Shown: positions 34,879 to 44,158, numbered from the stretch's first letter. The stretch: 64,000 nucleotides of DNA from WHSW01 sp963729075 (GCA_963729075.1 CAVSMU010000001.1:1-64000); one strand, 5' to 3'. Numbers and translations are program-made. The notes: generated by a model from the letters alone, not told the origin.

Positions 34879-35579
34879 TCCCGTTCGCCCCGCTTGCGCT
34901 GGCGGCGCTTGCTGCAGTGGCGAGTTCGGATGACGGCGGACAGGTGATCGGACGGTCGGTCGAAGACCGGCCGATCGTCGCCCGAGCGTGGGGCGACGCC
35001 GGCAGCCGGCGCCGCGTCCTGGTCGTCGGCTCGATCCACGGCGACGAGACGCAGGGGCGGCGGATCGTCGCGCGGCTGAGCGGCCGCCGCGCCGAGCGCC
35101 TCGACGGGGTCGAGCTGTGGACCGTCGAGACGGCGAATCCCGACGGGGTCGCGGCAAACGAGCGCGGCAACGCGCACGACGTCGACCTCAACCGCAACTT
35201 CCCCTGGAACTGGAGCGCGATCCCGCCCACGAGCGGCTACTACTCCGGGCCGGGGCCGGCGTCGGAGCCCGAGACGCGGGCGATGCGCAGCTTCCTGCGC
35301 AGGCTGAAGCCCGAGATCACGGTCTGGTACCACCAGCCGTGGGGCAACACCCTGATCCCGTGCGATCGCCGCGGTCGCCGGGTCGCGCTCCGCTATGCGC
35401 GCCTCTCCGGCCTCGGCCCCCGCGACTGCTTCCCCTCGCCGCCCGGGAGCGCCACCGGCTGGCAGGGTCACCGCGCGAAGCAGCGCGCGTTCGTCGTCGA
35501 GCTGCCGGGGCGAGCGCTGAGCGACGCCGAGGTGCGGCGCCACGCGGCGGCGGTGGCGGAGATCGCTGAACCGGGCTGA
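34875..35579 (+). CDS. Secreted M14-like zinc carboxypeptidase/amidase, probable CTG start
   Basis: About 234 residues. A hydrophobic leader (IPFAPLALAALAAVASS) precedes the catalytic domain. M14 ligands are the H and E of GSIHGDETQGR and the His of TVWYHQPWG; DLNRNFPWNW carries the substrate-binding Asn-Arg pair; the catalytic Glu is in FVVELPG. Reading upstream leaves no ATG, GTG or TTG before the leader, but a CTG at 34875 overlaps the previous stop as CTGA. An internal GTG at 34917 would cut the signal peptide. It probably trims cell-wall peptides outside the membrane. Confidence 0.72.
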   Translation: MIPFAPLALAALAAVASSDDGGQVIGRSVEDRPIVARAWGDAGSRRRVLVVGSIHGDETQGRRIVARLSGRRAERLDGVELWTVETANPDGVAANERGNAHDVDLNRNFPWNWSAIPPTSGYYSGPGPASEPETRAMRSFLRRLKPEITVWYHQPWGNTLIPCDRRGRRVALRYARLSGLGPRDCFPSPPGSATGWQGHRAKQRAFVVELPGRALSDAEVRRHAAAVAEIAEPG

Positions 35580-35620
35580 GCGCCGCTGCGGTCCGACCGC
35601 GCCCCTACAGTCGCGGCGAG

Positions 35621-36615
35621 ATGTCCTCGCAGCGGGTCTCGATCCTGCGCCGGCTCGACCCGGATGAGATCCGGGAGCTCCGCGCCAGGGACCAGTTCTT
35701 CTGGGTCGACCTGGCGGTCGCCGACGGTGTCTCGGCGGCCGAGGATCGCCGCCGCGCTCGAGCTCTCCGACGCCGCCGCCGAGCGGCTCGTGAGCTTCGT
35801 CGCGGGGGGCTCGCCGGCGAGCAGGATCCAGGTCGAGAGCGATCTGGTCGTGTTCCCGTTCTGGTGCTCGCGCCCGCCGGACGAGGCGGCCGAGGTACCG
35901 GCGGGGAAGCTCGCGCTGATGCGCGTCAACGTCCTCGTCCACGGCGACTTCCTGGTGACGGTGCACGAGGATCGCCTCGACCTGCCCGAGCTGGTCGCGG
36001 AGGGCGGGATCGCGGCCGGCCGCAGCGAGCGCTACGTCGTCTACGTGGTCCTCGACGGGATGACGAACGCGCTGCTCGAGACGCTCTCGGCGATCGAGGT
36101 GGGGATCGGGCGAATCGAGAACACCCTGCTGGAGTCGGGCCTGCAGCCGCGTCCGCGCGAGCAGCGGCTGATCAGGCAGATGCGCCTGGACCTGACCACG
36201 CTGCGACTCCGGGTCGGGCCCGAGCGCAGCCTGTTCGAGCGGGTGAGCGAGGAGATCGACCACCTGTCGGGGCTCGAGCCCGACCCGGCCGACTACTTCG
36301 AGCGCATCCTCACCCAGCTCGACCGCACCGTCGACCGCATCGACGCCGCGAGCGGGGCGCTGTCGAACCTGCTCCAGGTGAAGCTCAACGAGACGACCTA
36401 CCGGCTCACGCGTCGTCGCGACCGTGTTTCTGCCGCTCACGTTCATCACCGGCTTCTTCGGGATGAATTTCGGCTGGCTCGTCGGCAACATCGACACGAG
36501 CACCGACTTCTGGGTGCTCGGGATCGGAGCGCTGTCGCTGCCGCTGCTGGCGTTGGTGCTGCTCGTCGCCCGGGGCAGGGCCGCGGGCGCGTCGCGCCGT
36601 GCCGGCTCGTCCTGA
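35621..36615 (+). CDS. corA: CorA-family Mg2+/Co2+ channel (two apparent +1 frameshifts)
   Basis: About 330 residues after repair. The N-terminal soluble domain starts MSSQRVSILRRLDPDEIREL. The frame then breaks near 35743 (an extra G in GAGG) and resumes as IAAALELSDAAAERLVSFVA. A second break near 36411 (an extra C) hides the membrane part, which reads FLPLTFITGFFGMNFGW with the diagnostic G-M-N, then the second helix. Both repairs restore a complete CorA, so the gene is most likely intact in the organism. It transports divalent cations as a pentamer. Confidence 0.85.
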
Positions 36616-36646
36616 CCCGGCCGAGGCGGGGTTCGCGGGGAAGTCC

Positions 36647-37066
36647 CTACGCGAGGGCCGGCTCGGGCATCGCCTCCGCTGGCTCGACCGGCTTCGGGTC
36701 GAGGTGGCGATGCGAGGAGCAGTACTTGGTGCCGTCGAGCGCCTCGCGCTGACATCGCCCGCCGCTGCGCGTGAACGCATCGCAGTCGCGGCGCATCAGC
36801 GCCCGCTCGTGCTCGATCTTCGCCCGCGCGATCGCGAGCCTGTTGGTGATGATCGTGCACACGCGGCGCTGCACGGCCAAGCCGAACAGCGTCCGCACCT
36901 CGCGGTACAGGAAGCGGTCCGGATGGGCGAAGTAGTCCGGGTCGGTCGCGAGGCGGGTCATGGTCGCCTCACAGGCCTCGAGCACTCGCTGTCGGTCGTC
37001 CACCGCGTGATCCTCCGGCAACAGCGCAGTGAGCTCCCGATAAAGCGATCGGCTGAGGTGATACAT
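36647..37066 (-). CDS. Small protein with C-terminal Cys/His zinc-type motif
   Basis: 139 residues, CGGAGG upstream of the ATG at 37066. The first 90 residues are helical. The C-terminus has CDAFTRSGGRCQREALDG followed by KYCSSHRH, a C-x9-C-x10-C-x2-H arrangement seen in short zinc-binding motifs of some phage and actinobacterial proteins (DUF5763-like). It may bind nucleic acid, but this is a guess. It is convergent with corA. Confidence 0.6.
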   Translation of the reverse strand: MYHLSRSLYRELTALLPEDHAVDDRQRVLEACEATMTRLATDPDYFAHPDRFLYREVRTLFGLAVQRRVCTIITNRLAIARAKIEHERALMRRDCDAFTRSGGRCQREALDGTKYCSSHRHLDPKPVEPAEAMPEPALA

Positions 37067-37231
37067 CCGTGGACCTCCGTTCCCCTTTCCGTGACTCGGA
37101 TGAGTGCGGGCTTACCCACTCCTTGCACGATCCAAACGCAACGGATCAAAGAAATCTCCCGCACTGGACAAATAGGCTCGGTCGGAGCCCGCCGGCGCTC
37201 GATCGGTCCTTTCGGCGCTAGCCTCGGCGGC

Positions 37232-38326
37232 GTGGACGCCGACCAGATTCTCGCCTTCCGACTCGCCCGCTCGGGACTGGCCGAGCGCAGGGCGGCGACC
37301 CTCGCCGACGCGGCGGCCTGTCCGGCGTCGGACTTCGCGCGCGACGCGGCCCTGCTCGCGCTCGCGGCGCGCGACGAGAGCGTCACCCGCGCGGGGTACG
37401 ACGAGGCGGCCGATGCAGGCGACGACCTCGTGGTGGCTCACATCGTCCGGGGAGCGATCCATGCGCTCGCGCCCGACGACCTCGCGCTCTACGGCCGCGC
37501 GCTGATCTCGAGCGACGACGACGAGCTCGCGGCGCAGCTGGGCCAGCAGGTCCAGCGGCTCGCCGCGGAGAAGGGCTTCGCCCCGTCCGACGCGCTCGAC
37601 GAGGTGGCGGAGGCGACTAAGGGCGCGCTGCGCGGCGGTCGCGCGCTGAGCAAGAACGAGCTCCACGACGAGCTTCGCGAGCGCGTGCGCGCGGACCTGC
37701 TGCCGTGGTGTCGGGGCTGCAAGAGCCACCACGTGGCGCCCATGCTGTGGCGCTACGGCGGGGTGAAGGCCGGAGCGCGGCTCGATTCCGAGCGCCGGTA
37801 CCTGCTCGGCAAACCGGGCCGAAGCCCCGCGGCCGCCGAGGCCGTCAGGCGGTTCCTGCACTTCTACGGGCCGGCCGATCCCGGGGACTTCGCCGACTGG
37901 ACCGGTGTCGCGAAGCCGCACGCCAAGCGCCTCTGGAAGCAGGTCGAGGGCGACCTAGCCGAGGTCGGCGTCGGGAAGCGCAAGGCCTGGGCGTTGAGCG
38001 CGGATCTGAGCGACCTCGAATCGCCGCCGGAGGCGAGCGACGTCCGCCTCATCCCGGCCGGCGATCCGTACCTGCAGAAGCCCAACCGCCAGCTGCTCGC
38101 CCCGGACGCAGAGCTTCGCAAGCGGTTGTTTCGCCCTGTCGCGAGCCCGGGCGCGGTGCTCAAAGACGGCAGGCTCGTCGGCCTCTGGCGCGCGAAGGCG
38201 CAGGGCAAGAACGCCGAGATCACGGTCGAGAAACTCGGCCGGATTGCGCGCAAGCACCTAGAGCCCGAGGCTCGCCGGCTCGCCGAGCTGCGCGGCGCCG
38301 CGGGGCTCGAGCTCGTCCTCGATTGA
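37232..38326 (+). CDS. AlkZ-like winged-helix DNA glycosylase family protein
   Basis: 364 residues from a GTG at 37232. It matches the HTH_42 (AlkZ/YcaQ-type) architecture: ILAFRLARSGLAERRA near the start, then VVAHIVRGAIHALAPDDLAL, MLWRYGGVKAGARL, AAAEAVRRFLHFYGPADPGDF and FADWTGVAK, and a C-terminal barrel with LVGLWRAKAQGK. The Q-x-Q/D type catalytic motif of AlkZ is not obvious, so enzymatic activity is unsure. Its last 69 bp overlap the convergent epimerase gene. Confidence 0.72.
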   Translation: MDADQILAFRLARSGLAERRAATLADAAACPASDFARDAALLALAARDESVTRAGYDEAADAGDDLVVAHIVRGAIHALAPDDLALYGRALISSDDDELAAQLGQQVQRLAAEKGFAPSDALDEVAEATKGALRGGRALSKNELHDELRERVRADLLPWCRGCKSHHVAPMLWRYGGVKAGARLDSERRYLLGKPGRSPAAAEAVRRFLHFYGPADPGDFADWTGVAKPHAKRLWKQVEGDLAEVGVGKRKAWALSADLSDLESPPEASDVRLIPAGDPYLQKPNRQLLAPDAELRKRLFRPVASPGAVLKDGRLVGLWRAKAQGKNAEITVEKLGRIARKHLEPEARRLAELRGAAGLELVLD

Positions 38327-39241
38327 GCCGTAGGCGGCGAAGAAGCCCTGCCGCCAGCTCGGATAGCGCAGCGTCCAGCCGAGCTCGCGCTTGGCTTTGG
38401 CGTTCGATGCGCCGCGGGACTCGGTGCCCATCATCACTGCCGCCTGGCCCGCGAACGGGCGCGCGAGCCAGCGCGGGAAGTGCCGCGGCGGCTTCGCGCC
38501 CAGCGCCTGCGCGAGCACCGGCAGCCACTCGCGCACCGGGGCCGGCTCGTCATCGGTGACGTTGTAGATGCCCGGGGCGCCACGCTCGAGCGCGAGCACG
38601 GTCGCGGCAGCGGCGTCGTCGAGGTGGATGAACGACGAGACGCCCCCGCCGTCGCCGACGATCGGAAACTGCCGCCTGCGCACCGGCTCGACCATTCCGT
38701 CGTTGGCGGCACCGTAGAAGCCGCCGTAGCGCATCGCGATTCCGCCAGCGTCGGTGACCGCCCGGTCGAGATGGCGCATCGCGGCGTCGGTCTCGCGCAT
38801 CACCGCCGGAGGGTTGGGGTCGAGCGGATCCTCCTCGGTCTTGACCGGCCCGCCCTCGCGCGCGTAGCGCATGGGGGCGAAGCTCTGCGCCACGAGCCGG
38901 CGCACACCGGCCTCGCGCGCGGCAGCCAGCAGCGCGTCGGTGCCCTCGGTCCGGATCCGGTTCGTCTCGCCAAAGCTGCGGTCCAGGTTCCGGGAGAACC
39001 GCACGTTCGCCAGCGCCGTCGCCTCGTGGACGATCGCCTCCGGCTCGGCTCCGAGCACCGCTCTGCGCACTGCCCGCGCGTCGAGCAGGTCGAGGGCGAC
39101 CGGCTTCGCGCCCAGCGCCCGCACGCGCTCGGCGCTCGACGGCGACATGAACGTCCCGATCACCTCGTGCCCTGCCTCGATCAACTGAGGCACGAGCCGG
39201 GCGCCGATGGCGCCGCTCGCCCCGGTTACGAAGACCCGCAT
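38258..39241 (-). CDS. NAD-dependent epimerase/dehydratase family protein
   Basis: 327 residues from the ATG at 39241, with AAAGGAG four bases upstream. The extended-SDR nucleotide motif TGASGAIG is at 8-15, D-x-x-D in ALDLLDA, and a later S-F-I-H-L-D-D. The usual Y-x-x-x-K catalytic pair is not evident (MRYAREGG), so the reaction is uncertain. It is divergent from an ECF41 sigma factor gene, a common arrangement in which the epimerase or oxidoreductase gene is the sigma factor's target. The last 69 bp overlap the convergent gene. Confidence 0.82.
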   Translation of the reverse strand: MRVFVTGASGAIGARLVPQLIEAGHEVIGTFMSPSSAERVRALGAKPVALDLLDARAVRRAVLGAEPEAIVHEATALANVRFSRNLDRSFGETNRIRTEGTDALLAAAREAGVRRLVAQSFAPMRYAREGGPVKTEEDPLDPNPPAVMRETDAAMRHLDRAVTDAGGIAMRYGGFYGAANDGMVEPVRRRQFPIVGDGGGVSSFIHLDDAAAATVLALERGAPGIYNVTDDEPAPVREWLPVLAQALGAKPPRHFPRWLARPFAGQAAVMMGTESRGASNAKAKRELGWTLRYPSWRQGFFAAYGSIEDELEPRGAAQLGEPASLGL

Positions 39242-39317
39242 ATGTCTCCTTTCGGTCACGTCGGCTGGCTCTCAGGGGTCAATTGCTATGACACCGAGCG
39301 ACGAAGGAATGTGACCG

Positions 39318-40199
39318 ATGCACGAGCGCGACTGGCTGGCTGAACGATTCGAGGAGCAACGCACCCGGCTGCGTGCGGTCGCCTACCGGATGCTGGGCTC
39401 GCTGAGCGAGGCCGATGACGCGGTCCAGGAGACCTGGGTGAGGCTGAGCCGCTCCGACGCCGACGAGATCGAGAACCTCGGTGGCTGGCTGACGACCGTC
39501 GTCGGCCGCGTGTCGCTCAACATGCTGCGCTCGCGGCGGGCGCGGCGCGAGGAGCCGATCGACGTCCGCATGCCCGAGCCGATCGTCGACCGTGCCGACG
39601 GCACGGACCCCGAGCACGAGGCGCTGCTGGCCGACTCGGTGGGTCTCGCCCTGCTCGTCGTCCTCGAGAAGCTGAGCCCCGCCGAGCGGCTCGCGTTCGT
39701 GCTGCATGACGTATTCGCGGTGCCGTACGACGAGATCGCGCCGATCGTCGATCGCTCCCCGGCAGCCGCACGTCAGCTCGCCAGCCGGGCGCGACGCCGC
39801 ATCCGGGGCGAGGACACCGTCCCCGACGCCGATCTCGAGACCCAGCGCGAGGTCCTGGACGCCTTCGTCGCCGCCGCGCGCGACGGCGATTTCGAGGCGC
39901 TGCTCGAGGTGCTGGACCCGGACGTCGTGCTGCGCGCGGACATGGGCCCGGCCGCCGGCGGCACAACTGAGGTCCGTGGGGCGGAGACGGTGGCCGGCCG
40001 GGCGCTCGGCTTCGCGCGGCGCGACCTGGTCTTGCTGCCGGCGACCATCAATGGCACCGTGGGGATGGTCTCGACGCGCGACGGCGAGCCGTTCTCGGTC
40101 GGTGCGGTGACGGTCAGGGGCAAGAGGATCGTCGCGATGGACATCCTCGCCGACCCCGCGCGCCTCCGCCGGCTCGACCTGACGATCCTCGACGACTGA
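39318..40199 (+). CDS. ECF41-type RNA polymerase sigma factor with SnoaL-like tail
   Basis: 293 residues. Sigma-2 region: LRAVAYRMLGSLSEADDAVQETWVRL. Sigma-4 region: LSPAERLAFVLHDVFAVPYDEIAPIV. These are followed from about residue 175 by a SnoaL-like domain (VLDAFVAAARDGDFEALLEVLDPDVVLRAD). The C-terminal ADPARLRRLDL resembles the NPDKL-type motif that modulates ECF41 activity in place of a separate anti-sigma factor. The divergently oriented epimerase is the likely target. Confidence 0.88.
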   Translation: MHERDWLAERFEEQRTRLRAVAYRMLGSLSEADDAVQETWVRLSRSDADEIENLGGWLTTVVGRVSLNMLRSRRARREEPIDVRMPEPIVDRADGTDPEHEALLADSVGLALLVVLEKLSPAERLAFVLHDVFAVPYDEIAPIVDRSPAAARQLASRARRRIRGEDTVPDADLETQREVLDAFVAAARDGDFEALLEVLDPDVVLRADMGPAAGGTTEVRGAETVAGRALGFARRDLVLLPATINGTVGMVSTRDGEPFSVGAVTVRGKRIVAMDILADPARLRRLDLTILDD

Positions 40200-40222
40200 C
40201 CGGTCCCTGGAGGCGGACCACG

Positions 40223-40270
40223 CCGAGCGTCCCGGAGTGGTTGCTATAGCGGGCACTCCGGGACGTTCGC
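40223..40270. repeat. Intergenic palindrome family 1, copy 1
   Basis: CGTCCCGGAGTG at 40228-40239 is perfectly inverted as CACTCCGGGACG at 40254-40265, flanked by a further near-complementary CGAG/TTCG. It lies between two convergent genes (ends at 40199 and 40284) and could act as a bidirectional terminator, although no T-tract follows. Related copies occur at 44159 and 58417-58526. Confidence 0.8.
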
Positions 40271-40283
40271 GGGCGCGACCGCC

Positions 40284-40952
40284 TCAGCCGGCTGCGCGCT
40301 CGATCGCGCGGTCCATCGCCGGCCCCGGGTCCTCGACCACCTTGCCGTGCCCGGGCGCGAGCCGCTTCGGGTCGAGCGCGCGCAGCGCCCGCGCGCTCTC
40401 GAGCGCGGTGGGGCGGTGCCAGGTCGCCATGTAGACGAGCGGGAAGCGCGGATTGAGCTTCGCCGGCGTCGCGACGCCGGCGAGCGTCGCGTAGGCGTCG
40501 CCGCAGTAGAGGGTGCCGTCGCGGGTGTCGAGGAATGCGAGGTGGCCCGGCGTATGCCCCGGCGACGCGACCGCCTCCAGCGAGCCGACCCGGTCGCCAG
40601 GCCGGATCTCGCGGTCGGGCCTCGTCTCGGCGCCGCGGTAGTCCCCGCGCAGCTTGTCCTCGGGCTCACCGGGGTCGAGGCTCATGTCCTTGGCCAGCAG
40701 CCGGGCGTCGCGCACGGAGATGATCGCCTCGGCGTCGGGGAGCGCCTCGTAGAGCTCGTCGAGCGAGCCGATGTGGTCGCCGTGGGCGTGGGTGAGCAGG
40801 ATGCGGACGATCGGCTTGCCGCGCGCCTCGGCCGCCGCGAGGATCTTCTTCGCCGACCGCGGCAGCATCGTGTCGATCACGGTCAGGCCCTCGGGCTCCT
40901 CGACCAGATAGCAGTTGACGATGCCGTAGCGGGTGATCCGATCGACGGTCAT
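40284..40952 (-). CDS. Metallo-beta-lactamase fold hydrolase
   Basis: 222 residues from the ATG at 40952. MBL metal motif LLTHAHGDHIGSL (H-x-H-x-D-H), GHTPGHLAFL, GDAYATL and a final APGHGKV. It resembles glyoxalase-II-like or ribonuclease-Z-like small MBL hydrolases, a broad class of thioester and lactone hydrolases. The substrate is unknown. It is divergent from the antiporter gene. Confidence 0.85.
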   Translation of the reverse strand: MTVDRITRYGIVNCYLVEEPEGLTVIDTMLPRSAKKILAAAEARGKPIVRILLTHAHGDHIGSLDELYEALPDAEAIISVRDARLLAKDMSLDPGEPEDKLRGDYRGAETRPDREIRPGDRVGSLEAVASPGHTPGHLAFLDTRDGTLYCGDAYATLAGVATPAKLNPRFPLVYMATWHRPTALESARALRALDPKRLAPGHGKVVEDPGPAMDRAIERAAG

Positions 40953-40985
40953 GGCCGCATCTTCGCGCACAACGGGTACTAGGGC

Positions 40986-42266
40986 GTGATGCTCCCGCCG
41001 CCGATCGCCGCCGAGCGCGGCTTCTCGTTCGCCGACCCCTACGTGATCGGGCTGCTGTTCTGCGCGCTGGCGGTGTTCGCCGCGATCGGCGCGCTCTCCC
41101 ACGAGCGCGAGCGGGCCTTCTCGGCCAGCATCATCTACCTGGGCCTCGGGGCCGCGGCGGCGGTCGCGATCGAGCTCTTCGACATCGCGTGGGTCGATCC
41201 GTTCGACGACGCGGAGCTCGTCGAGCGGCTCAGCGAGCTGGCGGTGATCATCGCGCTCTTCGGAACCGGGCTGAAGCTCGATCGGCCGCTTGACTGGGCG
41301 TCGTGGTCGGGCGTCGCGCGGCTGCTCGGAATCGCGATGCCGCTGACGATTGCCGGCGTGGTCGCCTTCGGGACCGGGGTGATGGGACTGTCGCTCGGCG
41401 CCGCGCTCGTGCTCGGCGCGATCCTCGCCCCGACCGATCCCGTGCTCGCCGGCGACATCGGAGTCGGGCCGCCCGGCGACGAGGAGGAGCGCGAGCCGAA
41501 CTTCTCGATCACCGGCGAGGCGGGCCTCAACGACGGCCTCGCGCTCCCGTTCCTGTTCGCCGGCTTGTTTGCGGTCGCGGAGGGCGGTAACGGCTGGTTC
41601 GGCGAGTGGTTCGCGGCCGACGTCGTCTACGCGGTGGCCGTCGCGGTGGCGATCGGGGCGGCGGTCGGCTACGGGCTCGGCGGGATTGCGGTCTGGCTTC
41701 GCGACCGGAGCCTGCTCGCGACCGCGTTCGACGCCTGGCTCGCGATCCCGAGCGTGCTCGCGATCTACGGCCTGACGGAGATCGCCGGCGCGTACGGGTT
41801 CGTCGCTGCCTTCGTGGGCGGGGTCGCCTTTCGCCGCTACGAGCACACCCACGAGCGCAACCTCGCCGTCCACGAGGGCGCCGAGGTGGTGGAGAAGTTC
41901 GGCGAGCTGGCGGTCATCCTGCTACTCGGCAGCATGCTCACGTTCGCTGGGCTCGAGGCGCCCGGCGTGGCCGGCTGGCTGCTTGTGCCGGTGCTGGTTC
42001 TCGCGATCCGCCCGCTGTCCGTGGCGGCCTCGCTGGTCGGCGCGAAGCTGCCGGCCGGCGAGCGCGCGTTCATCGCCTGGTTCGGCGTGCGCGGGGTCGG
42101 CTCCCTGTACTACGTCGCCGTCGCGGTCGGCGCGGGCGTGCTCTCAGCGGCGGACGCCGAGCTCATCGCCTGGACGTCGATCGCCTGCGTGATCGTCTCG
42201 ATCGTCGTGCACGGGGTCACCGCGACCCCGCTCAGCCGGCGCTGGCTGCCGCCCGAGGCCCGCTAG
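40986..42266 (+). CDS. Cation:proton antiporter (CPA1-type, NhaP-like)
   Basis: 426 residues with about 12 membrane segments. The start is a GTG at 40986 or the adjacent ATG at 40989. The ion-site region reads LGAILAPTDPVLAGDIG, containing the T-D-P unwound-helix motif, and later FSITGEAGLNDGLALPFLF with the N-D pair typical of Na+(K+)/H+ exchangers. VRGVGSLYYVAVAVG near the end carries the conserved Arg-Gly. It exchanges monovalent cations for protons at the inner membrane. There is a 4-bp convergent overlap with the next gene. Confidence 0.9.
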   Translation: MMLPPPIAAERGFSFADPYVIGLLFCALAVFAAIGALSHERERAFSASIIYLGLGAAAAVAIELFDIAWVDPFDDAELVERLSELAVIIALFGTGLKLDRPLDWASWSGVARLLGIAMPLTIAGVVAFGTGVMGLSLGAALVLGAILAPTDPVLAGDIGVGPPGDEEEREPNFSITGEAGLNDGLALPFLFAGLFAVAEGGNGWFGEWFAADVVYAVAVAVAIGAAVGYGLGGIAVWLRDRSLLATAFDAWLAIPSVLAIYGLTEIAGAYGFVAAFVGGVAFRRYEHTHERNLAVHEGAEVVEKFGELAVILLLGSMLTFAGLEAPGVAGWLLVPVLVLAIRPLSVAASLVGAKLPAGERAFIAWFGVRGVGSLYYVAVAVGAGVLSAADAELIAWTSIACVIVSIVVHGVTATPLSRRWLPPEAR

Positions 42267-42869
42267 GTGCCGGAGGGCCGGTCCGGGGGGGCGTCGGCGG
42301 GGGGCTCTGACGACGGCGCGTCGGCGGGCGGCGCGTCGGCGGGCGGCTCCGCCGGCGAGGAGGCGGCGGGCGTCTCCGGCGCCGGCGTCGCGAGGTCCGG
42401 CGCGGTGTCGCGCTCGACCCCGAGCGCCGCGGCGAGCTCGTCGAGCGCCGCTCGCTCGGCGTCGCTCACGCGCTCGCCGCCGATCCCAAGCACGCCGCCG
42501 GACTTCGTCCTCTCCGCGGCGCGCTCGGCGACGGTGAGCACGAAGCCCTTGTAGGCGTCGACCTCCTCGGACGATGCCTTGAGCTCGAGCAGCGCGACGG
42601 TGTCGCGGATGCGCTGCAGCCCCTCGGTTCGAAGCTGCTCGACCGACTCGAACTCGCGGGCATCGAGCGTCGGCGGCGTGGAGACGATCTCGCCCAGCAG
42701 GTCGGTGCGGGCGTGCTGCTTGGCGCGCCTCCTTGTAGGCCTTCGCCATCTCCATGCTCTCGCGGATCGTGCCGCCGCGCTGCGCGGAGACCACCATCAG
42801 GCCGGCGATCGCCGGGCCCTGAAGCACCCGGTCCCACTCCTCCGCGTTGAACTCCGCCTTCGTCGTCAT
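42263..42869 (-). CDS. Conserved hypothetical with Pro/Ala-rich tail (apparent +1 frameshift near 42722)
   Basis: About 201 residues after repair. It begins MTTKAEFNAEEWDRVLQGPA, with CAAGGAGAGAG before the ATG at 42869. The frame breaks near 42722. Dropping one base turns KAYKEARQ.. into EARKQHARTDLLGEIVSTPP and joins an Asp/Glu-rich helical part (SVEQLRTEGLQRIRDTVALL). The C-terminus is a Pro/Ala/Asp low-complexity tail (APPADAPSSEPPADAPP). The function is unknown. The ATG overlaps the stop of the exonuclease-family gene (ATGA), indicating an operon. Confidence 0.6.
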
Positions 42870-43654
42870 CTCTCTCCTTGGGTCGCTCGGGGCTCGAATA
42901 CCCCCTCGATTGCCGAATGATCGCTGAGGCCGGACTCGCGCCAGCCGTGGTGATAGTCGCACCACACGGGCCCGAGGCGCTTCGAGGCCAGGATGTGGTC
43001 GAGGCGATGGGCGGACTTGCGGCGGTTTCGAGTGTGGAAGACCCAGCTCGCGTCCTGGCGCTCATAGCCGTGCAGCGCGCGAAAGACGTCGACGAGATCC
43101 CACTCGGCCAGGCCGGTGAGGATCGAACGCTCTGCCGCGTCCCAGCGCGCGAGCGAATCGGGGTGGTGAGCGGCGAACGTGATCACCTCGCCCTCCGCCG
43201 TCTCCATTCGCGGGGCGTTGAAGTCGCCGCAGAGGATGCGATGGCGTTCGGTGGGCCGCGCGAGCGCGAAGTGGATCGCCTCGCAGGTCTCGACCTTGAG
43301 GAGCCCGGCGCTCTGGGCGGGCGGCACGTGGACGTTGTGGAGCTCGAGCGGGCCGTGGGGCGTCTCGACCACCACCGACAGCACCCGCTCGGGCTGGGGC
43401 GCGCCGATCGGCGGCAGCTGGCGCAGCGCCCAGCGGCTCGCGGCCAGGTTGAAGAACCGGCGCTCGCCGATGAACGCGCTCGAGTCCTCGAATACGTCGA
43501 GGCCCGCCGCCATGAGCGCATCGCGCCAGCGGGGCAGCGTCGTCGCGCGGACCTCCTGCAAACAGACGAGGTCGGGGTCCTGGCGCGCGAGCGCGTCGGC
43601 CTGCGCCTCGAGCAGCGCGCTGCGCCCGGCGACGTTCCAGCTGATCAGCTTCAC
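42866..43654 (-). CDS. Endonuclease/exonuclease/phosphatase (EEP) family protein
   Basis: 262 residues. EEP metal motifs appear in order: ISWNVAGR near the start, LVCLQEVRA (Glu ligand), LHNVHVPP, CGDFNAP (Asp-x-Asn) and the final GLSDHSAIEGVF (Ser-Asp-His). These form the active site of the exonuclease III/DNase I-like fold. It probably acts on DNA; a phosphodiesterase role is possible. It is cotranscribed with the downstream hypothetical. Confidence 0.88.
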   Translation of the reverse strand: MKLISWNVAGRSALLEAQADALARQDPDLVCLQEVRATTLPRWRDALMAAGLDVFEDSSAFIGERRFFNLAASRWALRQLPPIGAPQPERVLSVVVETPHGPLELHNVHVPPAQSAGLLKVETCEAIHFALARPTERHRILCGDFNAPRMETAEGEVITFAAHHPDSLARWDAAERSILTGLAEWDLVDVFRALHGYERQDASWVFHTRNRRKSAHRLDHILASKRLGPVWCDYHHGWRESGLSDHSAIEGVFEPRATQGER

Positions 43655-43703
43655 GGGAGGGAGGATCGCCGAGCGCCCCGACGGGACTTGCTTAGATCAC
43701 GGG

Positions 43704-44135
43704 ATGCGCCGCGCCGCCCTGCTCGCCCTGCCGCTTGCCCTCCTCGCCCTCGTCCTCGGGGCCTGCGGTGAGCGCGAGGAGCCAGAGATCGACACCTCGT
43801 CCACCGAGCCGGAGTTCCAGATCACGGGCGAGTGGCAGGGACGGCTCACGCAGAAGGGGCTGAAGCCGTTCGTGGTGCGGGCGACGATCGCCTCGCTCGA
43901 GCGCTCGAAGCAGAACACGGTCCACTACACGGAGATCAACTGCTCCGGAAACTGGGACTACCTGGGCGCGAGCGCGACCGCCTACCGCTTCCGCGAGGTG
44001 ATCGACCGCGGCGCGGGCAAGGTCTGCAAGGGCACGGGCACGGTCACGCTCACCCCGCTCACCGACGACCGCGTCGACTACGTCTTCACCGGCGGCGGGG
44101 TCACCAGCCGCGGGGTGCTCGCCCGGCAGGGCTGA
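43704..44135 (+). CDS. Small lipoprotein
   Basis: 143 residues. The signal LLALPLALLALVLGAC ends in a lipobox with the Cys at about residue 21. The mature domain is beta-rich (ITGEWQGRLTQKGLKPFVVR, TVTLTPLTDDRVDYVFTGGG) with two cysteines (INCSGN, KVCKG). This resembles lipocalin-like small binding domains, but no ligand can be inferred. Its last 50 bp are part of a 64-bp direct repeat that reappears 340 bp downstream. Confidence 0.7.
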   Translation: MRRAALLALPLALLALVLGACGEREEPEIDTSSTEPEFQITGEWQGRLTQKGLKPFVVRATIASLERSKQNTVHYTEINCSGNWDYLGASATAYRFREVIDRGAGKVCKGTGTVTLTPLTDDRVDYVFTGGGVTSRGVLARQG

Positions 44136-44158
44136 GCGTGCCGGGCGCCATTCTCACG

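Noticed and set aside
39242..39317. ECF41-type promoter (TGTCACA with CGTC) for the epimerase
   Set aside because: A TGTCATA occurs on the epimerase strand, but no CGTC-like element lies at a suitable distance; the nearest is about 25 bp on.
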